A stretch of 64,000 bases of DNA from Aplysia californica (taxonomy: Eukaryota > Mollusca > Gastropoda > Aplysiida > Aplysiidae). A program made the position numbers and the translations under genes. Positions 11,101 to 24,500 of the stretch are shown in pieces. How positions within the stretch are numbered: position 1 is the stretch's first letter; every line of letters starts with the position of its first letter. The DNA lies in contig NW_004797376.1 of assembly GCF_000002075.1 (NCBI RefSeq), positions 445,739 through 509,738 of the forward strand, written 5' to 3'. The notes beneath the pieces are model-generated. The model was not told where the DNA came from. It ran no database searches and was given only the letters and a program-made list of their open reading frames with translations.

Positions 11101-14100
11101 AAAACGACAAAATCATGTTCCATCAATTCTGGCTCTATGTGCAAATGTAATTCATTAAGACACTGGCCATGCTTCTCAAAGTATAAAATTAAGATTGATA
11201 GTTTGGTCATGTACAGCATCAAGTTAAGTTGTGAACAAAGCATTGGCAAACGCTAATAACGACATGAATGGAAGTAAAACTTTTTCATCGTTGAAGATGT
11301 GGTGAATCATGGTTCTCAAATTAGAACATTTACACTAATTAGTTTCATGATGTAAAACATCACGATAAGTGGGGAACAAAATAAAAATGATCGGCAAACG
11401 CCTATAACGATATGAATGGAAATGAAACAGCGTTAATTATGTGGTGAGACATGCGCTCCGGCTTTCCAGAGGTTTAGCAGGTGCTGGAGCTCTCAAAGTT
11501 CTTCTTCAATATCTCCTCCAACAGGCAGGGAAGAGTAAAAGTCATAGTAGGTCGAAGGTACTTGCTGAGATTCAAATAGACTGATCAGATCTCGTTTCTT
11601 CAACTCAGGGATGCCTGGCTTCAGAAGGCCTTTTATCAACGGCACATTGCACACACCCACAACATCCCCACTGACCCTTTTCCGCCTGTTCAAATTGAAG
11701 CGTTGCGTTGGACCATCGTATTGTGTTTTCAAGTGAAGGGCCCCGGGGTTTTCTCCTGAGCATATGACTTGTCTCACCTTGCTCCATGGAATCTTCTCTC
11801 TTTAACTTGAAGTCTATAAAGCCCTGTCTGCACATCTCCCCTGTCTGCACATCTCCCTCACCTGGTATGGTTGTTTGGACATTCTGGCCGTTCTCACCGC
11901 AGTGAACCACTGGTCTGGGGTGTAAATCTCTATGTGCCTAGTTTTTCGTTGATTGTGGCATGCACAGAGTCATTTTCTGTCTCTGTATGACCTTTTTCTA
12001 GAAAGGTATGAGTGATCAAATTGGGTTGTAGCTTCGAGCGGGCAAAGTTGAGGGCAAAGGCCACAAAGCTGTTCCGGTTTTGTCCCGCACAATTGTCAGA
12101 AAATGAATGCACATCTTTCACCCCACCTGAGCTTTGGTTTGAAAGGCAGTGGAACAAATATGGCCACTTCGTTTGAGCCATGGCAACTTTCACTTTCAGT
12201 CCACATGTAACAGAATACGTCTCCTTTTCTAAGGTCGCAGACTGTGAGATTGTACACGCCTAATCTTCGTTCATAGAAGAAACAGGAGCTCTGTCCATGG
12301 GGGCACAGGAGTTCTTGTTGTAGATCAAAAGCACAGCTTGTTTTTGTTGGTCTAGTGGTTTTTTTCGCTGCGTCTTTGATAGTCCTTGCGGTTTCTTTGT
12401 TTGTTATGTGGCTTTCAAAGAGCTGCTGGTTTTCTTCTGCAGTATCCTTGTTGTTTTTGTGCGCGATACAAACTTCACATTGGTCTTTCTTGGGCCTATG
12501 AAAGCCAAGGTTGAAGTCATAGTCGAAGACTCTTCGATATTTGTCCTCGTTGACTTTTTCCTCTCCATGTCTCTCGCAGAAGAGTCGGTACATGGCCGTC
12601 ACCGACAAAAACGGGTCCAAGTATTTTTTCACGGTCATCTTGACAGTAGTGTGAGTCCACAACCTGAAATGAGAAAATGTGATCTCTTTCTCCTTGGACC
12701 GAGTTTTCGTCTATCTTCCGATGCTGGCCGTGCTTTCCCTGATTCTGTGGTTTGAGGGCACCAGTTGCTGTAACTCGTTTGAACGTCCTATATAAATCTG
12801 ATCACACATAATGTTTAGCGCATTCTGGGAAAAGGTCCTGCACGCTTGCACCCTTGACTCTTTTCCTGAGGCGCCAATACGTTTACGACTTACTGGTCGT
12901 TCCTCAACATGTCTGAGTAAGAAATGTTGCTGCTCTCTTTTGTCAGCCAAGTTCAAAAATTCTTCAATCACGGTCGTCCTTTCATCCTCGCTGATACTTT
13001 TTGAGCAATTCAGTTGGCACGAAGGGGGACAGCTGGGTTTCATTGTTCTGCCTGAGATAATTTGCCCCTTACTGAGACGTACGCCAGTTCAGAATATCTC
13101 AGTTGCCCTAATCTCTTTTCCGTGTTCTGGCCCTCACTTGGGTTTGTTCATCTCCTGTTCCGTCACCATCTTGTACCTCTTCTTCAGTTTGCTTTTCACC
13201 TCATGACATGTCCTTCCTCATCCCCAACACTATCCTGTATCTTCCTTCTACCTCCTTCAACCTGCTCAAGTGTTGCCTGGCTACTATCTCTCATTGGCTC
13301 TTCCCCTCCACGGTGTCCGTTGCCTGCTTTTTGCCCAGCCACAATTTCTTTGCCATGTACATTGTGATCTCCTTTGCACTGAATGTATTCATTACAAAAC
13401 AACTACAACATCAAAATGAGAAACTCACAATCAAATACTGATCTTCAGTACAATTTATGTTTAAGAATGCCTGCAAAAAGTTATCTGACACGAACAACAG
13501 CTGGCATTTGGAATGTGTACAGGAATATGATGCAAAGAAACAGAGAATTTATGCCCTTCAACAATACACTATGCTGCAACACAGTATCCTGTGGGGGAGG
13601 AGGGAGGGGTATTATAACCATTGACAATGCTCAGTAACTTGCAGAATCACGAGTTGAGACAAAAGAGTCTAACCAATTATCGTTTTGTAAGTGGTGTGGC
13701 TAAAACAAAAAAAACTTCGGCAGTGCAAAATTACGATAAGTCAGTGTATTTGTTTTTGGAAATTACAGACAAGAGATAGCAATAATCTCGGGGCAACAAA
13801 GCGACATGTGCTCTTGTTCAGTCTTCATGGACAAACCAAAGCAAAATTCTCGGGGCACAACCGCGTCAAGTGCCCTTGTGGCAGTATGGGTCCAAGATAT
13901 TTATGGAATACACCTTGTTGCACAATTGCAACTCTATTCATGGTTGGAATTTGATATTTTGACCCACTATTTTGGTATCGATACTAACGGGAAAAAAAAA
14001 CGATTTTCGGGATTTTGGCGCTTGTCGCAGTGCTGCACCCAGCCAGTGATCTGTACAAATGTAGATGGAAACATCTCACAAAAGAAGGGGTTAAGGGTAG

Positions 14101-17100
14101 ACTTGACCAAGACCAGGGAAACTAAACAAAAGCATCGATGACATAGAAGAGCAATTTACAGACAAAGAGAAATTTACACTTTACCCTCTATCTAATATAT
14201 TATGATCAGGTTTGGCCAACAACAGGAGACTCAGTGGAGAAAATTAAGGTTCTGCCCTGATACCTCGAAATGAAAACAGCTAAGAGTGACATGCCATTTG
14301 TACAAGTTCATGTGATACAGATTGCTCAGAGTGCAAAAGCAAGTTTCTTGGGTGAAAGGAATGAACCATCAGCATTTACACAATTTAGGTAGAACACGAG
14401 GATTATAAGTCAACCTGAAAGGCCGGTAAGAGAGCTGATAGCTAGTTACAGAAAGGAAAACATAAGACAAACTTACTCTCTTAGGTGATCATTGTCCAGG
14501 CCTGGGAATCTATCTTGTTTTACTGGCTCAAGGGCTGAAACAGAAATATTCAAGTAAAGTCTTCTTTTTCATCTCAAATGGGTAACTTTTTCAAGATCAC
14601 AACGAAAACTTAAGCCTCACTATGAATCCTTAAGACCCTCAAGTACTGGCAGTAAATGAACAGCTTCAATTCAATATGTTTATTTATGCAAAAGCCAAAA
14701 TTATACACAGGCTATAGTCCTAATAATTTAAAAAAATCCATTCTTCATATGATTATACATCAGATCACACTATCAAGGACCACAACACTAATCACACACA
14801 TGTTCTGTATTCTTTCATTGTTTTTCTACAAAACACTGCAATCTTCTTCTCTGCCCTTTTTAAAATCAGTACAAATCTACATAAGGTCTCCTTTCTCATA
14901 CTTTTCCCCCAGACAACCATCCCTCTCTTTCAGAAACCTCAGCCATTCTTCTAGACAACAAAACTCATCCTCAGCTTTCCCACATTCAGTACATTTTCTG
15001 TATTTCAAACACTTTCAAAAGTTTCCCCATCGCCCTCTTATAATAATTTTCAGACATTTAAAAACTTGTACAAAGATGTACAAAGTTCATTAGGCTAACT
15101 ATTACAGAACAAGCTTACCATGAACCTCTATTGTTGCAGCTTTCAGTTTGTGCTTGAACCTGAGTGGAAACAAGAGAAGATAAACAAGCCAAAGATTCAC
15201 TGCATGATGATCAGAGTATTCTTCCGCAAAAAACTTTAACCATGCATTCTTTAACACCTATCGGACTACGGACAAGAATACTGGCGAAACCTGACCGCTT
15301 CCCATAGACGAGTTTGCGAGCAAAATGACTTAAACGAAAGTCAATCAAAACGCCTCTTCAAACATATCCATATTTTCGTTAATCACTGATAAGTTCCATT
15401 TAGATATTTTGCTTCTGATTCTTGCAATTGGAATGTGGATAGTGACAAAATGAGTTCTAAAAGGTATTTCACTGAACCTGAACTGCTCGACAAAATTTGT
15501 ATGGACGCAGACAGTGATGAAAAGATAGAAGACTCAGACAATGACCCTGATTATTCATACAGTGAGTCTTCAGATTGAAAAGTAAGTAATGTAGATTTGG
15601 AACCAGTCATCATCAATTGAGGAGCAGTTTACTCAATACGTAGGTCTGAATCTAATCTTTTATCTGTTACGACCAGAATCTGGACCAAAACTTACAATTA
15701 CCATACATATTGATTGCACCTAAATGACCCAAACCAAAATATTTTTTTGAGGAGAAAGTGATATAGCATAGACAAATATATTTTAAATTGTTTGGTGAAG
15801 TTTTATGTCAATTACTTTACTAGGGCTGAGCTATTCATATGGCAAATAGTCAAAAAGCAGGCGGTGGCTGTTGTCCTGGGGAACTGAAAGTCAAGCGAGA
15901 GGTGGGTCCCATAGGGGTTAACAAAACTTTGTCACTTCATGTCTTTTCCTAGCCTTTTATATTGTTAAGAAAAAAAGTCAATAACATCAGACAGACAGAA
16001 CATAAAAGATGATAGTTAAAGCACTATTCGCGTAAGCCTTATAAGTATAGACACTCTCCAAGCACAAAGCAAGAACAATCTTTTCTGTGAAATCAAAGCG
16101 TAGCCCATATCACATAAGAATAAGAAAGTCAGTACAGTCGGTCAAGGATAATAAAAACACATTGGGGATAGACAAATGTGTTGGACATCCATAATTCAGG
16201 TAAACCATATAGCGATAAGTTAGAGAGCTATCACTTGGAGAATGGTAAATTGTAGGAGCTATCTGTAAATTTGAGTTTTCTGTGTTTGTGCTATCTGTGC
16301 TCATCTGCATATTGATTTCATTTGCTTGGACTGATTCTGTACAAGAAAATCGACAACAGTGCGCTACACCCACACGCAGCCAGTTTGTAAACTGTTTTGG
16401 TAAGAAAAACACTTTACATTTTTAAACCACCATATTATGTAAATTATTTCTTCAACTGAAATTTCAAATCTCTAAAAACAGACAAACCGATACATACCTT
16501 CGAATGTTATGGATCATGAAATACAAAGTGATGACAAAAGTGATGGCGATGGCAGCAATGACAGCAATCAGGATGTACTCTGTTCTCTTGTCATTTGAAG
16601 TTACTTCAAAAGTATCTTTCCCAACCTATACCAAAAAAAAAAAAAAAAAAAAAAATACAAAATATATATATATTTATATACATTAAATAAACAAAGAAAG
16701 AAACAAAAAATTAACCAAAACATTTAGAAGTCAAAAGCAAACTGAAAGATAATTTTTATAATGGAAAATAAGATCTTTGTATAAAGCATGTTACAACCCC
16801 CATAATGAAATTATGTCTAACCTTTGTTTCAAGAAATTTGTACTGGTCTTGCAACTTCAGTTTCAGTTTTATATCCATTCTGTCCAGTTCCCTGTAAGAA
16901 ACAAAAGTAAGAATGAGCATCAGAAACCACAAAAATTATGACAACAAAATAGGACAAAAAATATAGGACTCTCAATAGCAACCAATGATAGTGAAGATGT
17001 ACTTAGAACAGGACTAAGCTCATTTTGGTTTGGAATCAGTTCCATTATAAACACAGATAGAACTTGCACCAAAGAGCCACCCTTCACTCTACATCAAAAG

Positions 17101-18514
17101 ACGTGGCTGAGAATAAAATTTGTGTAGAAGTATGAGAAATAATTGAAAACCCACTGAGCCTTGAACCTGCTCCTTCCTCATATAAGCTAAGTCTTTGACC
17201 AAATCAGATCACAATGAGTATCACAACTACACGAACTGTACATACAAAGCAGGTCAAAAGCACATTGTGTTTCCAAACATAATTACACACCCAATCAGAG
17301 TCGAACCATCAACAATGTTTCCATCTTTGTCAACAGCATGGACGACAAGGACTGACCTGAAAGTATTTGAAGAATAGAATTTTCTTTTTTTAAAAACAAC
17401 ACAAAATCAAAACTTTTCATAGCACAAGGACCCTTAAGCATATTTAATAATGATAGAATATTTGTGAGGCAGCGTGGTGGAATCAGGCTCTCGTCAATTT
17501 TGGGGCATGTAGAGTTATTGGTATCATCTTAAAGCTTGTTCACCTGTCTTTATTGGGATGAAAAAAATATCCATTTGTCTTGAATACAAGTCGAGATATT
17601 TGCAAAAGAAGGTGGTGGGGGTCATCTGTTTTCAGAGGTAAAATTAATGAGAAAATGGCCGCCAAAGATTGTTATTTCCTTAGCTTAAGAGTCTGTGGTA
17701 ACAGGAAAATTTACATTTTTTGTGCCTTTAATCAACGTTTTTTAGAAAAATCCACACAGAAATGAGTACTTTAATGGGCATGAAAGGTGTTGAGCATAAA
17801 AACAAAAATTCACAAACCTGGGGGAAAATGCAAGTTTCTTCACTTTGACTAATTTGACGAAAGCCTGATTCCATTACGCCTCACATTTCATCTCCTTACA
17901 ACACGGACATTTCAAACATATCTACCTGAAGTCCTAAGCACTAGCTTCATGTTGGGCATTAATAAAAAATATCAACTGTTCACCCCCATAGTGGAGAACT
18001 GGTAACTTAGAGTAAAAAGAACATGCTGCTACAATACAATTAAATTGTACGCCATATTTGTCCTTAGTGTAAGTATTGACATACTCAAATAATATGGCTG
18101 TCTAGAGTAGAAAGGTCTCTTTTTGTACCCTTAGTGGTTCTAAACAGGGCAGAGGAAAGACACCCTAGGGGAAGGTGATGTAAAAGGGGGCAGAAAAAGG
18201 TGTGCATGTATGTGTGCGTTTGAGTATGAGTGTTTGTGTGTGTGTGTGCGTGCGTGTGTGTAGGTGAGTAAATAGCATGACAGTATTCTTGACTTAGATC
18301 AAAATCCAGTTCAGTGGTTTTTGGTGCTAAATCTGAAATACTTGTAAGTCGTACTTACAGTTGAAATTGTTAGTCCACCAAGACTTTAACAGATTATTAC
18401 AATCCTTCTTTGCCATTAGTAACTGGCAATAGGCTAATAACATCTAAAGCAAAAAGGTCAACATTAACCTCTGGTAAAAACGTATGTATTCAAAATTTTT
18501 GCAAATATAACCTG

Positions 18515-18548
<34 letters not shown>

Positions 18549-21500
18549 TTGTTACACGACGATTTTGATATATTTCTTATTAAGACTGGTACAGACTATG
18601 AGACTGCCACAGCATCCAAGTTCTTCCCAAAGCCTTCAGTCAAGCAAACCTCCTAGAAGTTCTGTGTGCAAAGAAAATCTTACTAATGTACAATGCTTGA
18701 CAAGTTAGCTAGGACTTGTCTAGCAAGAATAAAATGTCACAGAAACAGTCCCACTCTCACTGGACATCCCGCTTTTTTCACCACTGATGAGATGGCAAAA
18801 AGCCAAACCGCTACACCATATAGCCACTAGTTTGAATGAAATACAATGTGGCCCTCTCAAGCCAAAAACGGTTAATTTGAAAAAAGCGGTAAATAAAAAA
18901 AAATTAAAAAATCTTCCATTTTGGGTTTTTTTGAGTGTCTTTGAAACCTCTCTAAACTGAAAACCCGGCTAAACCGAAGAAAATTCGGCAGTTGAGCAGA
19001 TTTCAGGGTAAGCAGCCTCCACTATACTTAAATTTTGGTAGCCAAATTCTGAGCATGCTACACACACATCTTTCAAACTTTTAAAAATTGATCCACCACG
19101 GTGAACTTACAGGTCAAATCTGGCCCCCGGGCCGTAGTTTGGTAACCCCTGCTCTACCAACTGCTTACAGAGAATGAGACAACTCCAAAAAACAAAACAA
19201 AACAAATAAAAACAAAACAAAAACAAAAACAATCTCACTTGGATCCATCCACACTACGGTCCTGATTATACTTGGGTTGAATGTTATCTGGCACAAATTC
19301 GTAACCAAGTTGATCAAATTCTCTGAAATAGATGAGAAAAATTGCTCATTAGCTATAATATGAAGTAAACAAAAAAGTGACAAGTTTTAACCCTTTATCT
19401 TAAAAGAAAACATTCACCCCAGGTCTTGCTTTTAAGTTATTAAACAACATTAGAAGCAATATTCTACAAGTTGCACTTGCCAAGAGTACAGTCATTAATA
19501 AAGTACACCTGTCTGAAAAAAATAAATGTGCACTTGTCGACACAGTGATATCATGTGCTTGTCAGTTTCTGGGCATGTGGAGTTATTGATCTGAATGTTT
19601 GTTCATTTGTCTTGCTTTTGATGAAAAAAAATACCCATCTAATATAAATAGAAGTAGTTATTATATTTGCTGTTGAAGGAGGTAAGGGTCACATGCTGTC
19701 AGTGTCAGATGTAAAATAAGCAAGAAGATAGCCTCCAAAGTTTGCTGGCTTCCAAAGCTGTAGTGTCCTTGGAAACTTCAAACTTACATTTTTTTGGGTG
19801 CCTTTGAACAATGTTTGTTTGTAAAATCTATGCCGCAAAGTGCTTTGTTTGTTTAAGAAGAGGTTTTACAGCGCTCGCAACTGCATAAGGTCATATGAGC
19901 GCCAGAAGATTAGAGGTGTTACAAGAGAGTAAGAAACATAAAAAAGAAGAAGGGGAGATAACGACAATAGATGTTTGATTGGAAAGAAGAAGCAGACCAC
20001 ACCAGAGCACCCGCCAACCGCAAAGTGCTTTAAAGTGAACATAAAATAGTTACGCCAAAAACAAGCACAGACCTGCCGCTCAATGGAATCCACAAACCAG
20101 GATCTCAGGGGGAAAAAAATTGGGATTTGGTGAAAAAAATGAGGATCAACGACATATCACCAAGGTGACTGCAAAGCTTACTTTAAAAATTTCCAGGGTT
20201 GTCCATAAATATTACCCATGTATATGCCCTCTGTGTGTGTGAGCATGTGTGGGATCATTTTCTTTTTTTATCCTGAAGTATCACATCAAGGACTCATAGT
20301 CAAAGTCTACCCCCCCCCCCCCACTCCGTAAGTCTCGAAAGACACTTCGACAAGTGTGCATGCACTTAGGTTGACCCCGTCAACAGACGGTCCTCGACAC
20401 GCCCATCTCACACGCTGAAGTCACGTGATGTGAACACAGAAATGAAACAGTTTTACAGACAAGTCTTGATGACGGGCCCGACTAACCAGAGCTTGGACAA
20501 AGATCGTTTTGAAATCAACAGCTGAACTATTAATAATATTGATCATTTGTATAATGTAGCAATTGAAACAGTTATCAAGCCATCATCGGACAATTCTGAG
20601 TGGTAACAAAAGCGAAACTAGATCTTGAGAATGTCCCAAGTCGAAATGCCAGATCGATACTACTTCAAATATAGTTGAAATAGCACGTGCACGCAAAGAT
20701 CCAACACAACTTGGGGTGAGTCAACTACTAAATCTGGCATCGAATTTCGAAAAACAGGGCTCCGAGTTCCTGCGAACAAAAAGTTTAAAGGGTGCTTCCC
20801 TCGACAGAGAAGAAGGCAGAGTAGGTTTTTTAAAAAATCCAAAGCAACAGGCGGCACAAAAAAATCGGGATACAGGTTATCGAAATCGGGAAAATCGGGA
20901 TGCTTGAGATTTAAGGCAAAAAATTGGGATATCCCGATTAAATCGGGATGAGTGGCAGGTCTGCAAACATAAAAATAAAAATTTCAAAACAAGTGGAAAA
21001 ATGTCAATTTCTTTGATGTCATTGTATTTACCAGGGCCTGACTTCACCACAATGACACACATACAGACATGAACAAAACTTAAGCTTGAAGTATTTCTTA
21101 ATTCCTTGATTATTACAGTGACTGAATAAATCTTAAAAAGTACATGTCAACTTTAGGTCACGCAGCAGATTAAATCATTATATCGACTGTGAAAGTCGCA
21201 AACTGTTCAAGTCTTGAAACACTAGTTTTTAGAAAAACACAAAAAAACTGTATAAATGTTATTTTTCTCTACGTATTATTGTATTTTCGATTCTGACAAT
21301 AATAGGATGTTACCTTTGAATAATTACGTAATTTTAAAGGCTGAATTTTGTTTAGATTCTATAAAATCAGACTTACACATTTTGCAGTATCAAAATTGAC
21401 AGCAACGTACACGGTTAGGGAGATACACAGATTAACTAAGTCTTTCCCTAGAGTAAAATTGAGAGTTACATAAGTTGCACTAATGTTAATGTTTAAAAAA

Positions 21501-24500
21501 GTTGATTAAATGAATAACTTCAATTGATGTTCCAAGATTTTGTCAATAACCAATGTAGAAATATAAGAAATAATTTTCTATTTTGGGAGAGGATGTGACT
21601 ACGTTATGGAGGTTTAGTATCTAGTCACTCTCCTAGGATGATGGGGGTCCAAGGTTTGAATCTTTGACATCTGGGTCGTACTATTGAGTCACACATCGAA
21701 GAAAAAAAAGGTAGGGCCTACTTATAAAGTACTGATATAGACTATAGTATAACCACGCTCATTTACAATGGCATTTTACTCCTCTGGCCGACAACAGCAC
21801 AGTACACATTGAACAAGACCAACAGTCTGACTGCGTTAAAAAAAATTCTAGCTCATTCAGGAACTTACCTACACTCCTACACCCATGAAACTTTGCATGG
21901 CACTTCTGTGGGCCAGCGACCAAACAACATTTTTTTTCTCAAAAAATCATGATCCAGTGATAAAAAAAAGTTTTTCTCTTTGGGCGCTATATTAAAAACC
22001 GCTCTTTGGAGGCATACACAGAATCACTAAAATAAATTTTAATAACTTACAGTAACCTTGCCTACAGATAGATCATTTTGAGACAACGACACCACCCTAC
22101 CTTCACATTTCAGTGTAAGCTTGTAGATTGCATCTCCCGGCTGTCTCGAAAATTACTCACCCCTCTCTTAAATTGTGTTTCTTAGGCGAACGTTAAGGTG
22201 TGGTGTTGAGGAAAATGTGTCAACTCATAAATGTTTTAGGTTTCTGCTGTAAATCCCCTATTATCTTTTTTAGCCTCTTTAAGCTTACACCAAAGAAAAT
22301 GTGTCGGAACCTTAGTTTGCAGCACCCTTTAAGAATGGGCTTTTAGATTCTGTTGATCGCTTAACTTTTAGACCGGAAATGCAAAGACCTAGAAAGATTA
22401 AACAAAGTGATTTGTTTTTATCCCGTTTTAACCGCAGTCAGACGAAAATGAACGAATTTAAACAGAGAGCTAATGGATTACGGACACCTCCCCCCAAAAA
22501 ATACAAAAGAAGTTAAAAGCGTCTTTTGCGCACGAGGTCCCAGGGTGAGTAGAGACATGGCATGTACGAATTACGTCAAGTGAGTTCCGAAATCTTTATC
22601 GAGTATCTCGATCTTTATGCTGGAATGTTGTATCCCTCTAAGCTCGGGTTGGCCCGGACTGGCAGGGCTGGAAGCCCGTTTACTAAATAATTCAGAATTT
22701 TAAAACAATTTTTTGAACAAAAGTTGGAATATTTAACTCTTCACTTAATAAAAAGATAAAGTTGGTATCCACTAAATGCTACCATTTCAATGCGGTAAAG
22801 CATCATACAATGCATGAAAATCAAACAGAACAACATGCTTCATGGATGGTCGTATATCTTCTTTTTTTTTTTGGTAAGTATTTTACGGCGTTTGCAACTG
22901 CATTAGGTCATTTGAGCGCGTGTGACACATTAAACATTTTCAGTTCGTAGGAAATTTTGAATTTTGCCCGGGTGGCGGCCGAAGCCTACTTTTTTTTATC
23001 GATTTTAGACCACCAGGGGATCTTTAAGGTGTGCAATATGCACAGAGGACCTCCAAGATTATTCTTCCTTGTTCGAGAAGACTAGGAGAAGATCTTTCCT
23101 ACCATAAGACCAGGGGTGTGGCTGAAAGACAGCAGTAAGAAGAAGCCAAGGAGAAGCAGTAGAGAGGCTGCAGAAAGAGTCAGGAGCCCAGAGGAGGGGG
23201 CGAAGGAGGTGAGGGGGTGGGGACAGAAAGAGGAGACAGAAGCTGACGACAGAACATTGCTAGAGAGCAGGAAAGGAGGTGAAAGAAGACAATTTTAGAG
23301 AACACATTTTTTTCGGTCGCTACCTGAGGTTAGAACCCGGGACCTTTGAATGAGAGGTGAACACCTTAACCTCTTGGCCACGAGAGTCCCCAATCCCCTT
23401 TTTAATCTTTAGACGGGCTGCATTTAGTTGTTTGGGATTTTCGATTTCACCACAGCTCCTCTTTCTTTGTTGGATTTTGCCACGTCTTGGCAGAGGCAAA
23501 GGTGTACAGTCATTTGTGAGCTCCAGTTTATAAAGGATGGTTTCACAAGGACGATATTGCAATGCTCGAAGAATCTTTTTCTAAATACTTCTGTTCAATG
23601 GTTCTGTCGTGTGTCATCATTAAGTGTCCCAAAATGGTTGCCATGACTTCCAGTCTAGTTTCATCAATGCAGCCATCTCTAAATATTACGCCTATGCATT
23701 AAAAAAAAATTTTTGTATAAAGGAAGGTTACCAAGCTAGATAAAACGTGTTAATGTACTCCTTCAGACTCGTTCCAGACGTAACACTTGATAACATGGGT
23801 GTGGGGGTTAAAGACGCTGAAGTTGTGGACTTGGGAGTTTCGTTTTGTCCAGCATGGACGGCTGAGTATTGTTCAACAGACTTACACGGTATGCACTGTC
23901 AATATTGAGATTCAGTAGGGATACACGGGTTGCTCATGTGACGATTACACGTTTTCCCACTGGTTATTGTATCCCTAAATCAAAACAGAACATGCTTTGT
24001 CGTTCCAAGATGATAAATATAGAAAAAAAAATTATGTTACTATTTTTAGACTTACACGGTTTGTGACTTTCACCGTCCATATGTGAGGCATCGTAGTGAA
24101 ATCAGGTGCTCGTCAAAATAATGAAATTGAAGAAAAAGGTATTTTTCCACCAGTTGGGCAATTTTTTATGTTCATATATATATGTAAACACATTTCCATG
24201 TGAATTTTAATGAAAAACGTTTAAATGTAATTTTCAGTTTTCAAGGGCTCTTAAGTTATTGAAGATACTAAACTTTAGCGGCCATTTTCTCCTTAATTTT
24301 ACCACTGAAACCAGTCTAGCCTACCTCCTTCAATTGCAAATATCTTGACTTCTATTCAAGTTAGATGGATATTTTTTCCATTGAAAGCAAGGCAAATGAA
24401 AAAGCTTTCAGACGATATCGATAACTCCACATGCCCAAAAACTGACAAGCGCCTGATTCCACCATGTCGTGACACATATATATTATGTTGTAAGTTGTAA

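Larger units (their letters stand above)
9930..14044 (-). mobile_element. 4.1 kb DNA transposon with decayed DDE-like transposase
   Basis: TIRs of about 30 bp: left GGCTGGATACAACACTGC then GACAAGTGCC, right (inverted) GGCTGGGTGCAGCACTGC then GACAAGCGCC; four differences. Subterminal repeats also pair (ACAAGAGCCCATGTCG near 10155 with ACAAGAGCACATGTCG inverted near 13815; TTGTTGCCCC on both sides). The middle holds transposase-like reading frames at 11493-13043 on the minus strand. It lies wholly inside one cadherin intron. No clear target duplication: flanks are TTTCGAT and AGTGATC. Family not identified; the terminal pattern is not Tc1, pogo, piggyBac or a standard hAT. Confidence 0.78.
19538..21063 (+). 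mobile_element. 430 bp TIR element family A, copy 4, interrupted
   Basis: Left part 19538-19850 and right part about 20965-21063 (ends GGGCCTGACTTCACCAC, then AATGACACACA) match one family A element. Between them lie a Y retroposon copy and an 896 bp TIR element, so this copy was hit at least twice. Confidence 0.8.

Noticed and set aside
13062-13441. Plus-strand ORFs of 77-131 codons
   Set aside because: Shadow frames within the 4.1 kb transposon; no similarity pattern, and the minus-strand frames carry the recognisable blocks.
14656-15093. 145-codon plus-strand ORF rich in Ser, Phe and His
   Set aside because: Composition is that of an AT- and TC-rich intron, and it overlaps a possible LINE tail on the other strand.
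20265-20460. GC-richer stretch with TCACGTGA as a possible promoter
   Set aside because: It lies inside an hAT-like element in an intron; E-box-like sequences are common by chance.
21610-21680. tRNA-like segment (GGTTTAGTATCTAG, AAGGTTTGAATCT)
   Set aside because: Arms do not pair, box spacing is poor and there is no second copy; too weak to list.
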